A DNA stretch of 64,000 nucleotides from Toxoplasma gondii ME49 (taxonomy: Eukaryota > Apicomplexa > Conoidasida > Eucoccidiorida > Sarcocystidae): the NCBI RefSeq assembly GCF_000006565.2, contig NC_031468.1:310001-374000 (forward strand), written 5' to 3'. Below, in pieces: positions 36,923 to 51,900 of this stretch. The position numbers and the translations under genes are program-made. The notes below the pieces were generated by a model. It was given only the letters and a program-made list of their open reading frames with translations. It was not told where the DNA came from and did not search any database. How positions within the stretch are numbered: the stretch's first letter is position 1; every line of letters starts with the position of its first letter.

Positions 36923-39900
36923 CGCCTCGACGAATATCAAAGGTGACTGTTTAGCGGGCCGTACCAGTCGGAACCTGAGAGGCTTTGCGTCATTCCAACA
37001 CTGAGCTAACGGTGTTGAAAAAGTGGCCATTCATGAGGGTTTATTCCTTTACACATTCTGAGTTAGGAACTGCTTTTCCGTAGAACGGGGATGGTCCGTG
37101 AAAAACCAATTAGTTCTTTTGAAGTATACAGCTTTCACCGGAGTGTTTCACCTCACTTGCTAGGCTTTCGCTCGGGGATGTATTTGCCCGGATTGCAGCC
37201 TTTCCCAGAGTGATATGGCACAGCTGCATGAACTTCTTTGCGTCTTCCTCACACACTTGGAACCCTCCTGTTCTTTGTCGTCTGCTTGATGTCTGCCTAA
37301 TTTTCACAGCGGGAGCCACAGAGCCGTGCAAACCTTGTCCTGAGGGGAAAATATGCCATCTTGCGGGAATGGAGCATCCTGTCACGTGCCCTGCTGGCAC
37401 TCGACATTTTAACGCTGATCCAAGTGGCACCGAGCCTGCAGAATATCCACAAGACCGTCAGGAGAATGTTGTCTACCAAGGCCCTAATACGATGGCGAGC
37501 AGCCTCATGGCCTGCACCAAATGCGCTGCTGGAACGTATTGCCAAGGCGGTGGTGCGACGTCCCAGAAGTCAGTCTGCTGGTTCCACTGCTGTTTCATCG
37601 ATTCTGCGCTAAGCACAAGCTGATGAGGGCCATGCGTCGACGGGATGTTGGTAACAGAAATGATGCGTAGCTCTTCTTGAAGGGTTCATACGACTTTGAC
37701 CCTCATATCCATAGTATGCGGCAGCGTTTAAGTGCTTGAGCTTCACTTCTCGGAGAAATGCCTTTAGCATGTTCATCTCCGGTTCCGAAAATTTGTCGGA
37801 GATCTCAGGGTGACGCCTTTAAGATCTCGTCTGTCTCAACAGGCGCGATTGTTCGGTTCCGCTTCTTTGTGTCTACATAGGTGCCCCGACCGGCATTTCT
37901 GTCCAGAAGGTACCGAAACTCCAGTCCACTGTCCTCCAGGAACGACGACAAAAGCAGGCGTTGGAGCAAAGGGCGAATCGGACTGCACTCCTTGCCCGCC
38001 AGGATTCGTACGTTTCCCCACGTGGGAATACCAGATTGCACAAGTGTCCAGATTTAATAAGGAGTCCCTGTACAGATAGACCAAAAGGGGAACATACACA
38101 TATCAGCATCGGAGCCACCAGAAGCTACATCCAAAGTTCGTTCCTTTCATGTAAACGATAGGGTATTCGTACGGGGAGACATACAAACAGATCGTCTGGA
38201 GGCGAGTGACAAGAGACTGCCGTGTCAATCCTAACAACAGGAGAATGGTATACGAGCCTAACTATTTGCCTGTTGAAAGGGGGACGGACACGTTTTGGTA
38301 GGTGGTCCGTGCAACGACTAGCTTTCTCTGCGAGCAGAAAGATTTCCGCACTTTGCGAATTTTTTCCCTGCACACGTTTCGCATTGTGAGGTAATTGAAG
38401 AGTTGAGGAGCCACCAGTCTCGGTTTCATTACAGAGGAATGCCACTTTTTCACAAGATACTGTGACCGTGGCGTACCGATGGCAGTCTCACATATAGTGT
38501 CTACGAATCGAAGAAATCTGTCGAGTGCGACAGATTCTGGCCGGTGACGTAGCTGACGCGATCGGTTGAGTTCCCTGTTTATTCGGTTCGCAGGCGTGCA
38601 ACTCAGGAAAAGAGGAACAATGCGAGGCCGGCTACTACTGTCCAGAAGGTGTCGAAACAGAACACGACTGTCGCACCCGTTGTTTCGTTTGCCGGGTTAT
38701 TTGTTGAAGTCGACGAAGATGTGTTTTCGTTTTCATATGCGCGCGAAGAGATACACATTCGTACTCAGGTTGGCCATGATGGCCTTCCGAGATATCCTCG
38801 TTACCTGGAAACCGCTAGAGGGGAGGAGCGGTATCTTCACGTAGAACGAACGACGAAGTGGAACTCCCTCGTTAGACACGAACTGCTCGGTGTGCGTAGA
38901 CGTTTGCTCCTGTGTGTGTACCAGTCTGATTCTTCACTAGAAAAAGGGAAGACTCGGTCTCTCATGGCAGGGACATCTTTCTGCTTTCGCATGATTCGAG
39001 AACCGCTGCTTCTTCAATCGGTGGAGGATGGTATATTCTGCATGCTTGCCTGAAGGAGGAAGAACGTTCTCACAAGCAGTGCCCTTTGCCACTCCAGTCG
39101 TCTGAATACTAGTGTTCCTGCCCGGTCGTTTGTAGGGACGAGGTACAAACACGAATTTCCGTGCCCCGGCGGGACATATTCCGGCCAAGGGAAGGCGAAA
39201 TGCACAAGCTGTCCAGCAGGGAGATATTGCCCTCCGGCAAGTACGACGCCCAAGAACTGTCCCGCAGGATACTACTGCCTGGCGGGGTCCGACAATCCGT
39301 GGAATACTCCGTGCCCTGTGAACACGTTTTCAGCGAGGCCGAATCTGACCGTAAGGAGCAGCTGGCAGACGGCAACCATTGTCGCACTTCGGGAGAGGGG
39401 GGAAGTTTTGCCGAGAACAACTCCACCGGTTTCAAGGAGACTGTTTCTCAGCCTACGTGCTTGTCTTGTTATTCAAAAGTCGCCGGTCTAGGTTCTAGCC
39501 TCAAGCCCTCCCCCTGTCTGAGTCTACTCACGGACAGACAGATCGAACAAAGTTCACCTTGGAACCTTTTTCTTGCATGATGGTTTCGGTATATACGAAT
39601 ACACATTTCTGTTTTCGTAGTGTGTGTGACTTCGAATGCCTGTGTCACAGAGAGAGCAAGAGTGCTTGAAGTGCAGAAAAAATGAATACTGTCCTGTGGC
39701 GACAGTAGATCCCCTCCCGTGCCCGCAAGGTGAGCCAGGAGTCACGCAACGCAGGAATGGACACCGAAGTGAAAAAACAGACTTGGGCACTCGAGCTGAA
39801 GCACAATGCTTCAATGCCCGTGAATCGAAACAGTGGAACTGCTGAAGGGTACTAGGACCATCGAATATAGCACAGTAAATTCGTGTCCAAAACAAGATCC

Positions 39901-42900
39901 CTGTACATGTATGCAGTGCTGACAGAGTCGGGTGAAGCGTGCCTTCCATCACACGAGAGAAAGGTTGCTGCAGACAGACTCATGACAGGTGGACGAGAGA
40001 AAAGATGAGACAGCTGATCTGGTTTTCCTTTCGTGTTCCTTTAACGCGCGATTGTTGCTTTGGCACCATCACTTTCCTGACATTCAGTCAGATTATTCGA
40101 TTTTTGCACAGCTTATCATCTGCTTTCGACTAGATTTTCTGAATTGTCCGTTGCATAACATTTCTGCTCAGAAGGACTGTAGTGGTCGCACCTGCGTGGC
40201 ATGCATGTGGACTTACTTCATTACAGAAAAACTGGACCCAGCTCTTGGAATCGAGTGCTCCCTGGTTGCCTTGAAGCGTTGCCAAGTCGGCGAGTACTTG
40301 GGGAGTAGTTCGTGTCTCGCTTGTAAACCGGTAATGCTTATGAACCATTGCGGCGAACCGTGTTCGAGGAAACGCGCTCGAGCATTCGTGACGGATACCA
40401 CATCGTGCTGCCCGAACTAGTGCAGAAGCACTTGTATTTATTTCCACTGTAAAAGGGTTGCCTGTCTGCGCTCATGTAATACGGTAATCGGTATAACGAA
40501 ATGAACAGACTTACGCATGTTCCAACAGGTTCCACTTACAGCTTCTAATCTGATCTTGGCACGGATGCCAGAGTTGGAGCTGCGTCTGCGTGCTGTTGCA
40601 TGGTGCATTGTTGCTACGTGACAAGCGCCATGATTCATTTAGAGACAGGTGTTGCGTGGCGGCTCAAGACCTCACGCACCATGATAAACATGTTCACCGA
40701 CAAGACGTGGCCTCACATCAGTAGACTCCTACTAGCGCAGTCCTTTCGACTGAACGCAGCTTGATGCGTCTGCGTTACGAGTGAAGAAACGAGTGCCATA
40801 TATATACACCAGAAGATACAGTGCGGGACCGTCTTTCAGTCGATGGGACTGGCGACAATAGATTTAACCGTCTATTATTGCGGCCGATGCCATCAAGGGA
40901 AAAGTGTAATGTGACTGCTTTCTTCATCAGCTGGTTCCGCTTCACATACAGGCGTTACAGGAGGAAAAATGTCAAGCGCCCATTGTACCTCCAGCGAACA
41001 TCCTGTGATAAAACCGAAGAAGACATCAAGACGCCACCAGGGTATCGGCGTTTCTCTGGGTTCTTTGCTTTTTTACTTCAGACTTCCTTTTGCTACTACG
41101 CTGTGTTCCTAGGGTTACTATTGCGGCTCCGCCGGAATGTCTGAAGAAGACATGCTCGACCACCCGTGCCCGGCTGGTTATACTTGCCCAACACCAGGTC
41201 TAAGTATGTGGACCGCTCCTAGGAGCGGCGGAAGTTTCCTGTCTTCTTCCACTGCAGCTTAGCACCACCAACGCCTGTCAGGGAGGCCGTACACGAAACC
41301 TTAGACATGGCACTGCCCGTATGCGCATCCACTCGCCCTACTTATTCATATCTGTGTTTCAATTTTACATTTCCATATCAGCGGCAATCACGGGGGAACC
41401 GGGCACATTGCATCTGGACGTACACTTACAAACGAGGGAAGCCTAACTTGTTGGCTTCCGGGGTGATCTCCGTGGGCCGTGTGGTGGGGTGGGTGAATAA
41501 CGCAAATGAGGCACACATTTGCGCACTTTCAATTCGTACTTCCGATTGTCGTGAAACTTCAGTGGCCCGGCGTTGCCAGGGCGACAGGCACCCAGGAACA
41601 GAAGAGAGCGAATGCCTTGCAGCACGGAGGTGGCTTCACTTGAAAATGAAGAAAGGAACACGACAGAAGAGAGGGAAGACACGCTATTCGGCGAGCTCGC
41701 GCAGCGTCCAGACACCTCGTTGCCGTGTTTTCACGCAAACTAGCCGGCGATGGAGATTTGGGAAGGGGACAGTTATGCCAGATGTTTTACTAGTCCGCAT
41801 ATCCAGATGTACGGTGTCATATTGAGGTGCACGGGAACACACAATGGTGAAGCGAACAGGATGTGTACCAAGTTTGACCGTTCTATCTCGTCTGGCATAT
41901 ATGGCGTTTTCTGGTTGCTGCACGGATACTCTGCAGTGTAAAGACAAGGGGAAATGTTTCTCCCCTGAAAACTCAGGATGCTCAAACGAAGGCACGCTGT
42001 CTGAGTACGCTTCCAGAGCAGGCCTGGGGACTCTCCTTGTTGCATCGATTCAGGTAGCGGGACCGCGACTAAATGCCCCGCAGGCTCCTACTGCTTGACG
42101 GGGACGTCTGATGCTCAGGGGATTCTTTGTCGTCCCGGAACCTACAACGATGAATTGGGCGCGGCGAGCGCAGAGGAGTGCCAACCTTTGCCAGCAGGGG
42201 TTTACTCCGGAGGCGGAGCAAAGACCGCTGCAGGAGACGGGAAGTGTGATGCGGTAGGCATTTCTTGGGGGCAGATACGGTCTGACACTTGGACCAGTAA
42301 AAGACGAGGAGACAGAGAGTCGCCGTGGAATTGCAACTTTGCTCTCGTTTCTTCTTCCATGCCGCCATGGTGATGTACAACCCCACAAAATTGGCGCTGT
42401 GGTTGGATATGTATCTGAGCTGCAAGTGTACTGTTTCCAAGGCACGACATATTTTTGGCGAGAGAGGACGGCAGTGAAACACTTTGATGCAAGCGGAGCC
42501 GTCTGTGCAGAAATAAGCTTTCCCAGTGTCTGTTTCGCTGGCGCATCTGTCCGTGTCAAAGAGCGCATGCAGGGAAACTTGTGACACCTGACGTGCCGGT
42601 ACAACGTGGCTCTTATAAAGAGCGCTTATACAAGACTCACAGTTGAATCGCAATTGTTCCAGGGGCTTACCCGGCTGGAGGACCAACTCTACTGACTGTG
42701 TGAAGATAAAAGCATACTGGCCGTGTCTCTGGCTTTTGTCTTGGTCTGTCGTGACAGGGGTACTACTGTCCTGAGGGTTCTACAGTGCCCCACGCTGTTC
42801 CCTGCCCGAGAGGGTAAGCTGTCAGGCCTCAGCACATATCACAGACGACGCGACATGCATTGATGGGATCCTGTGTTTACTGGCATACCCTTAGAATGAG

Positions 42901-45900
42901 GCAGCACAGTACCCGCGTTTCCGTGGAACCTGAATAGTTGCGTCCTGCGTAACTATGTCTCAGTGGGACCCCCCTGGAAAACAAGGGATCCACCTTTCAG
43001 GTCAGACCTCGACAGTGGTTCCCATTGTTCTTCGAGGGAAGCCACTGTAAACCAGATATCCACTTGCTTTCTGGGAGGAACCGATTGTCCCCACTGAGCA
43101 CTGTACGTCTTTGTGTTGAAACCAATCCCCAGGACGTATCTCAACCAGCCAGGGGGACAACGGGAAGAAGATTGCTTGCCTTGTGCTCCGGGCACCTACT
43201 GCGACACCGTCGCGGAAACACAGCCCCTGTCCTGCCCTGCTGGACACTATTGTCTAGGCGGAACACATTTGCCCGTACCGTGCCCCGTTGGCACTTTCAG
43301 GTAAGAAGTACACTGCGTCTGCTGTCGAGTGGTTTCATCAGCTGTAGTGAACACAGTAAGCGTGGCACGAATAGTGCAGAAATTATGGCAAATGCCTGAA
43401 AAGGTCCTTGCGTCTTGCACAGAACCATTCCTCCTTACTCTCCTGCCGGCTGCAGCCTGCTTGGCGTCTTGCTCACTGTTGTTAAATCGCCTTCGGCTGT
43501 GGCCATACCTGAAGGAGAACGGGGAATGCCACTGGCAATGCCGTTCAAGGACGACCTGTCAAACTTGCTCCAGTGCTAGGCAACACGTGAAACGATTCTT
43601 TCCTGGAACAAAGGCGTCCGGCCCCGGGGGGTCGAAGGATTTGAATTGCCGCGAGAGAGTTTGTTTGGCAGTCCGGACTAGGAAAGTGCGGAAATCTGGT
43701 CTCTGAAAGTCCACGGAAGGGAGAGATATAGTGCTGCGCGTTATGCATTCAGTGTCAGAATTCCTTTCAATGGTTTCTGTGGCAGAAAACAGATCCACGA
43801 ACCATGGAAATTTGTCCTTAATGGTTGCAAGTGACATGGCCACACGAGTCTTACCTTGCCTGGCTTTATTTGCCTTTTTTCTTCCCTGTTTGGCGCACCC
43901 AGAACGGATCCCGATGGGGATTCTTTGGAAGCGTGCACAGCGTGCCCAGCGGGAAAGTATTGCCCTCTGCTTGGTGCCGTAGAAGAAGCAGGAGATTGCG
44001 AGGCGGGCTATTTGTGCATCAGAGGTGCTACAGTCTCCACACCGACGGACGGTGTCACTGGTAAGGATCAGACTTGAACAGAGAGCATTTATTCAAACTC
44101 GCTAGTCTGCTGCAACATTAGAAGGTCACAACAGGTAACGCGAGAAAAGATTTTACACTCGACTGCTGTAGCCTTTGTCTAGAAGCTGTGGAACGAGGCG
44201 TCTAGGCTCTAGTGACAGCAGAGCATTTTCACACACGCCGATGCACTAGTTACATCTTTTCACGAATCCAAGTGGCATAAAGACACCTCAATTTGGCTGA
44301 CCATCGGGTCTTACCGAGGTCGATCTCTCGCGGGCAACTAGCGAAAGGAGATCTTTAGTAGATTCGACAAGATCACCTCTGTTCTCGGTCCTTTCCATGA
44401 AACGATGGCCATGCAGTCGTGACCCGTTACAGTGTTTCTTTATGGGCCTCAAGACAACTTCATTTCTACCGTGATCATTACGTAACGCTCTCTAATGATA
44501 AGGCATGGGGCTCTTGCCTTTTTAGAGCGAAGCGAAGCTTCGGGGCAGCCGTAGCATGGATCTCCCTTCCCGAGGCTTCCGGGTTCTTAACATGATAGAG
44601 GACGGCCAACTGTGAAGTGGTACGGGATCGTGTGACCTCAGATTTTGTAGACAGGGACTTTCCAGGCGTTTCGTACTTCGACTAGAGGTCACAGAGGTCT
44701 CTTAACTGACGTGTAGTGCTGGTTGCATGCTTTTTCACTGCGTAGGACTAAAACGACTTGTTCCCCATTTACGACACAGACGTTCTACATCTGATATTCG
44801 AGATTGTGTCCTGTGGATGCCCTGTGGACTCCCGCCAGGCAGTCTGTGCCCTCTGGGATACTATTGCGGATCTGGAGCACAACAGCCAGAGAGCTGCCCC
44901 CAAGGAGCGTATATTCCCTTTGCGGGGTCGACGAGCCAGGACGACTGCATCAGCTGCAAGCCAGGATTCTACTGTGACGGATCAGATAAAGCGAATCCCT
45001 TGAAGCCTTGCTCTGCTGGATCCTATTGTACTGGCGGTGCGAGGACGGGGACTCAACACCCAGTGCCCGAAGGGCATTACTCTCCAGCCGGGAGCTCTGG
45101 TCCCGTGGCGTGCCTTCCCGGCACATTCCAAAATGAACGGAGTCAAGCACAGTGCAAACCGTGTACTGAGGGCTACTACTGCCCGGAGCTGGTCAGTCTC
45201 GACAGGAAAAGGGACGTACGTGAATTACCCTCGGTCTTGTCCGTGCCTGTTCGCTGGAGATAGCTTTTTATGTTCAGAGGGATTACGTCAGATATCTGCG
45301 TCCATCTGATGTGCCGCTACCCCTTTCGAGTTCCGTGTTTGAACACAGGGTATGTCACAACCCACAGAATGCGGCGCCGGCAGATACTGCCCTGCAGGTT
45401 CATCAGCACCGTTACTCTGTCCTCCTGGGACATTCTCTTCGGCTGCAACGGCATCAGTCGTTTCGGAATGTGCTGCGTGCACTGCTGGCCACTACTGCTC
45501 GGGACCGGGCGCCTCCGTGGAAACTGGGAAGTGCGCGCCGGGGTATTTCTGCAAATCCGGAAGTCGATCACCTACTCCAGAGGTACGGGTTTTGATAACG
45601 AGCCGTACCTGCCTGCTAGCAAGAGGACTCCGTCCCTCTCCGAAACAGGCCTGTTGCAAGTCTGTGAGACTTGTGTAAACGAGAAGAACAGGAAATCGTT
45701 GAAGTAAACATGGGGCTGACACTAAGTGCACATGAAATCTCGAACACTGGACGAACATCTGATCACGAGGGCGATGGATGCCTTAGTCGTGGTGCTGCCA
45801 CCAACTCCGTCTTCTGTCACGCATCATACATTCACGTGGTTGTGACAAATCACCGACGATACATCGCTTAGAGACTCGTGCGATTCGGAATTCACATCTG

Positions 45901-48900
45901 TTATGGATAGTAATGATGCCAACGCCTGCCTTCCTCCGATCACAGGGAGCCTTAGCCGTTCGACTTTGATTTGCATGCAGGATGTAACGGAAAATTTCGG
46001 TCCGTGTCCGGCAGGGACATATTGTGACGTCGGAACGCACACACCTACCCCATGTAATGCTGGTACCTATGGGCCTTCCCCACGAGCCGTTGACGAGAAA
46101 GCTTGCGTCCCTTGCGACGCCGGATCGTAAGTGTCTTCGGTGAACATAGTAGAAACGGGTTCCATCTAACCCTTTAACTCAGTCCGTTCACGCGTGCATC
46201 GTTACATACGCTTTCTTGTCCGTGCGAGCTGTGCAGGCCCTCTTTCCTTTAGCTTCAGTGTCCTTGTACTCCTCTTTAGCTACGGTTGTCACTCCGCTTC
46301 GCTGTCTTAAGCATTCCGCAGGGCTGGTAGTTACGGCAGTCATAGAGAACTTGGTTGCCTGTGTCTCATAATTGGAGTCAGTGACCAGTCTCGTACAAAG
46401 TCAGCCTCTCTGATACAAAATGGAAAGGCGCGACTCAATGTGGAGCTCGAGGGTGCGTGATGTATGCACACCTCTGCGTTCTATGGCAACATGTGAAGGG
46501 GCGTTTGCGGGACCTCTGCGGTACCTGTGTACGTTCAGGTTCTGCGACCAACCAGGCCTGACGAAGCCGGTGGGGCCGTGCGGTGAAGGCTACTACTGCG
46601 AAGCCGGTACGGAAACCATCCGTTGGATATCGATGCCATGTGAACAGTTATTGCTGATCGACTGCTTTCGCATCGTATGCCACACGCGAAAACGTCTGGA
46701 AAGCACACTAACAGTCAGATTCAGCTTGGGTATCGACCATCCCCAAGTGGTGTCCTCCAACATTTCAGGCGTATGACAGCTGGTAAGCGGAAAGCGTACT
46801 GTCTTTTTCGAAGTTGGACCGATGTGGCGTCTTAAGATTTGCCAGTCACCCTATATGGAAGACGACGTACAATTTTGCAGAGCAAATGACATTGCCAGAA
46901 GAAAGATAGGGAAGAATACAGTTCTCTGCAAGTGTGCAGCCGAGTTGTGCAGTACGTGTAAAGAAGCGTTCTTGGTTTTCGCGTGAATTGGAACATGACA
47001 GAAAACCGCGAAATCGGACGTGACACTCCATTTTCTTTCAGAACCACTGTTTCAAAGGATCACGTTGTGTTCTCAGGAAGCGACAGTGCGACGCCTACAG
47101 GAAAGGAATGCCCTCCCGGCAAAAAGTGCCCCGGTGGTTCGCCGGCCCCCAGCCCTTGCCAGCCTGTGAGTGAAGAAAATGATACCTACTCCTAAATGGA
47201 AAGGCCCGCGCACTCATTCGCGCGCTTGGCGAGGTCCTGAGAAACTCTGCTGCGTCCTCTGAGTGCATTAACGAACTGACTCACTCTTGCAACTCTAATA
47301 CGGCCGTTTCTTCTAAATCATACGCCTTTTCGTCTCTTCCAGTACAGGCGGATGTATTGGTGTCACGTTTGCTCATTCCGATGAAGAGGAAGATGCGTCT
47401 GCTTTTGATGAGCTGTATCTAAACGAATCCACTGGCACTGAAGCGTGTGGTTCCTTAGCTCCTGTTCGTGACTTCATGTCTTGATTGTAGCATACATTGA
47501 ACTCGCCAAATGCATTAGGCTGATTTAACATCTTTTGAAGTGAAGACGGAATCGGATTCTGAACAGCATCACCCAGCGCTTCCACAGTTCATTTCCTGGT
47601 CCGGAGGGGACCTACGTAGGGCACGTCTTCCGGAATGCAGAAATGCGGTAACCGACGAATGTGCCTCAAGCTTTTGATGCCACCAGAGAAGAACGGGCGG
47701 CATTACCCATTATTCAAAACCGTGTGCATGGCGGAACACGCCGGTCTCTGTTCATGCGACTTGAGCTCTTCCAGTGTGAGCACATTAGATCAGGAATAAA
47801 TCGCTACGCTCCGGGTGAACCAGTGGCTGAGCAAACCTTTCCTGATTATCTTGACGTTCGTCCGATTTCTTCAAGAGCGAAGGGCGCCGGGCTCCCGTTT
47901 AGCAGTCAGTTCTTCTGAATGGGATATGCTGTTCTCACTTGCACCTTCTCTGGATTTCTTTTCAGGGGACTTACCAGAGTCAACAAGGGCAAAGCACGTG
48001 CGTGGAATGCTCAGCTGGGAGTTACTGCGGAGTGGCTGCGACTGGCGAGACGCCTTGTCCGGCCGGCTCCTTTTGCCCCCCCGGCACAAAACACGGCCAG
48101 GAAAACTTGTGCCCTCCTGGTAAGTCCCGAAGGGGTTTTCGTTGAACAAACCAGAACCGAAGAATGTGGCATAAAACACACAGGCTTGACAGGACTCGAA
48201 ATGCTGTCAGGGGCCACACGACTCTAATTTTCTCGAAAGGGAAGCAACTTTGCTCGAACATGGAGCCAGTCAGGCTGAGGCATGAGATTCGATTTGAGTT
48301 CAAGACGCGGTCAGAAACTTATTTCTACGCGAGAGTTGCAGACGAGAATTCCTGCGTTTGCTTGTGCAACGTACATTGGTGCTACACACAGGAAAGAGTT
48401 CCAGAGTACGGAAACACGCGATACAACAGCATCTTCTCTTGTGTAGGTGCTTCTGCCTCACGTGGAGCTATGCTTGGTTCTGTTTGTCTGCTTTCACTTG
48501 AGAAATCGGACAACAGCGACACCCTTACTGGTAATGCTACATCCTTGAAATGCACCTAAAACGCACTACCAGAGAGACCTGCAGATTATGATTTTAGGCC
48601 ACCGGAGGGGACTTTCCACAACTCGGATAGATGACCCCCCGAAAGTGACATCTCGAGCCTAGGATGACTTTTCTTAAGATCAGCTAACCACTGTTTGGCT
48701 GACATATTGCTTGCCCTTTCAACAGTCTTATGCAATTCTCGGTCTCTTCGTGTGCAAGGCAGCTCCATTTGTCATGCTGAATCCTCTATTTGAAACTGCC
48801 GTTCGCGTGTGGTCGCTGCAGGCACCTTCAGAGCTAACACAGGCGCCACGTCTCTGTCCGATTGCACACCATGCGGAGAAGGCGATTTTTGCGGGGATTT

Positions 48901-51900
48901 TGGTCTCACGCAAGCATCAGGCAAATGCAAGGTATGACTCCTGAATTTTCGGTTCTCGACCGTTTTCGTGTTACTTCAAAAGAATTGAACGGATTAAGTT
49001 TGAATTTAGAATTGTTTTTAATAATAGACGAGGCAGTGCCAATGATTTTGGTGTCTCAGAGGGACGTAACAGGAGCCCTAATTATAGTTTCGTCTTTTTA
49101 GATCGATGCCAAAAAGGCGAATTTCGAGTAGATCCAAAGAACTGAAGCAACGTCTGGGGAGGTCTGCTTATTCCCGAAGGCAGGTTTCCCCTACCACTTC
49201 TCTCTCTAACTGGCTCCGCTCTCTGCCTTCACGCGGAAATGCAGCATTTATATGTTGCGCAGTGTTGTAGAAGATAGCCTCGAAAGTTAGCCTTCATGTA
49301 CAGTCACGGCAACTGATGAACAATGGAACTTGCTTGCCTTTACGTTTGACGCTGGTATCGTTGGATACACAATACCTGTACACAGATTCAGAGGACGCAC
49401 CTGGGTCGTGCTTGCATGCTCGACCGCAAGCACAGAATTCATAACAGGTGCTTGGCGACTCGTTGTACGCATACGTCTACGAGGCACATGCCAGTAGAGG
49501 CAACGCCACGCGTTCGTACACTGTGATTTCTGCCCCTAGAACAAAACGCATTCACCCCGTGCAGCACTGTCTTTGGACTAGTTCCATAGAAAAACAGCAT
49601 TTGGACTTCTCTGTGGGAGACTGGATGAAAGAGCTCCTGACTGAAGCTTTTCTTTACCTGAGAAGCGAACTGATAATTCATGTACAGAAGGTGTAGGTGC
49701 TCTCTCATCTGGCAGACATGCAGTCGTTCGTTCCAGTAACTGTTTCCACATCTTTAAACAGCGAAGCTGCTATTCTTAGACTCCACCAAATGTGCAAGCA
49801 CCACTAGACGATAGTGAGATTCTGCGCAAGTGTGTCTGATGCGGCTTGTGGCTCAGGCAGGGTTCTACTGCAAACAGTACAATATAGTTAGCCAACCACT
49901 AACCAGCGGTAAGGCGACACTAAACCACCGCAGTGTCGAACGACTTTTGACTGTGTTGGAAGCATTGAACAGACATCTGCTGTAGCCACTTCACCCGCTG
50001 AGGCGGGAATCGCGTCCAGAGGTGTAGTCCTGACCAGTTCGTTTGCCGAAATTCTTATCGGATGCCTGTGATCTGCAATAACCTTTCTTCCTGATCCATG
50101 ACAGAAACCCTTCAGCACACAGGGCACGAAGCGATATGTAGGGATTCCAGACAGATTCCCCTTGCGTTCCACTTTTTCTTTCCTGCCCTTCGTTTCGCCA
50201 GACTGCTACTTTGCAGCTCCTGTCAGGGGGGGCCAGACGACAACCTGTCACAACACGATTCCCGCGGGGTTCACAAGCAAGGTGGACGCATTTGAGGCGT
50301 GCTCTGCTTCTGAAGACTGTGAAGGGGTCGTGAAAACAGTCGACGGAAGATTCCACCTACGGTGGGAGCAGACCACAAACCACAGCTGCTGCGATCTCAG
50401 ATACGGACACGATTAGGCGGACCCTCTCCAGACTCAGATAGATAAGATACACATTTAATTACAGCAGAGGGACGGAGTGTCATCGAGTTGAACTCACGTT
50501 TGATGTGTCTGTTATGCAGCGTCTGTAGTCCTATTTCACGCAGTTGTTGACATCGGAACTCTGGGTTGGTATGTCTAAGGGATCGACTGCAGCCACGACT
50601 ACAACGCTGCGCTTACATTTTCAGCTTTGGGGTTCTTGCTGTGTGTCGTTTACCAGATGCGGCGTATACACAGCTGCGGGAGAGTATCGAGATACCATCT
50701 TTTACTGGCGCATTTGTTGGGAGGGAGGACGGTGTGGCCCTGGAGAGCTCTGCGCTGCAGGTGCATCCGAGCCTGTGGCTTGTCCAGTGGGGCATTATTG
50801 CCAAGCGACAGCAGCCAGCCAAGAGCAGGGACCTTGCCCTGCGGGGTATCTCTGCCCTGACGGTAAACCGGACCTACGAAGGGTCTCTATCTTCGTTGCG
50901 AGGCTGGAGCCGTTCGTATATCTGGGCACGGACACCAGCGTTCGTTTCTTTCTCTGAACTTAGATTCTACCGCATGCCGATAAATTGCAGCCTCCCTGCT
51001 TCTCCATATCTCTTTGCCTCACAGAGGCGTTGCGTCTTCCTGCCACAACCAACTCACCAAACGTACTTGTTGGCAAGACTGTAGGTCTCAAAAAGAAAAC
51101 AGTGTGAATCCAATGTAGGAATGAACGCCACACATTCCCTTGTCTGCCGTCGTCCAGACGAAAGTGGTGTTCCGCAATCCGGGGCCAGCCTAATAGGCGC
51201 ACGAGGAAGGTGCAACGCGATTTGGATTTACACAGTGCATCCTGAGTTCCGAATGCTGAGACAAGGTGGCGCCATTGAGAAGTCCAATACGGTTCTTCTG
51301 CAAGGCGGTATAACTATCTCGTCGTTCTGTCGAAACCTTTGTACTCATTACGTTTCTTTCCAGGGTCTCTGAACACCATGGAAGCGGCAAGTCTCTGCCC
51401 GAAGGGCCACTTCTGCGTTAACGGGATAGCGGAAGCATGCCCAGAAGGAAAGTACTTGCCAGCAAGGTAGGGGTCAGTGTCCTGCCCAGATCACCAGAGG
51501 GTCTCTCACTGGGTTGTCGTCTGCTTGTGCATACGCACCTAGTTTTCTCTGTTCTTTGCCACTGCGCCAGCTGTGGCCTCATGATAAATTCCAACTCGTG
51601 CATCTCTAACCATCCGCGCCTCTGCTGTGCTACCGACTTCGGCATCACCCGAACACTTAGACAAACATGTTCGTCTCCAGAATCTATCGCTTGGACATTC
51701 AATGGTCGAACAAAGAACGTTTCAGGGAGACATGTTAGCGACGGAAGATTGTAGTCCCGCATTCTGGAGTCCCAGATATATATATATATATATAAGACAG
51801 GTCTTCACGTGCGCAGGGATTGAACTCACGGGATCAGTGGGACAGATGTTAGGATTTCGTCCTCAAAAAGAGGACTCTTGTTACCATAAGCTTCCTGAAC

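Larger units (their letters stand above)
31965..39729 (+). other. Mosaic gene: GCC2/GCC3 cysteine-rich block, first part
   Basis: Exons 31965-32115, 32291-32442, 32797-33044, 33673-33801, 34484-34616, 35120-35267, 35619-35824, 36505-36699, 37310-37568, 37881-38007, 38594-38648, 39136-39350, 39651-39729. From 32291 every exon carries Ephrin-receptor-like repeats, e.g. CRPCPRGHRCP, CLPCPAGNYCP, CTPCPEGYSCP, CQPCGAGVYCP, CTQCPRGQICR, CTSCPAGRYCP. These ~45-residue modules are disulphide-rich and typical of extracellular proteins. The first exon (ending RFTIRLKQHRMLE) is a linker from the Calx-beta part. Donors are GTGAGT/GTAAGT/GTACGG types; GTCAGT is used after 37568 and confirmed by phase and by the restored CPDRHFC. 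The weakest is GTGTCG after 38648. The intron 33045-33672 carries the A+T-rich insert. The intron 36700-37309 holds microsatellites. Confidence 0.8.

Noticed and set aside
40950..41040. Possible small exon with Cys residues
   Set aside because: No frame has both a matching entry and exit phase; joining 40330 to 41113 restores CLACKPGYYC.
43432..43575. Phase-2 open stretch (TIPPYSPAGCSLLGVLL)
   Set aside because: It can be spliced only with a poor GTCAAA donor; joining 43300 directly to 43903 restores CPVGTFR|TDPDGDSLEACTACPAG.
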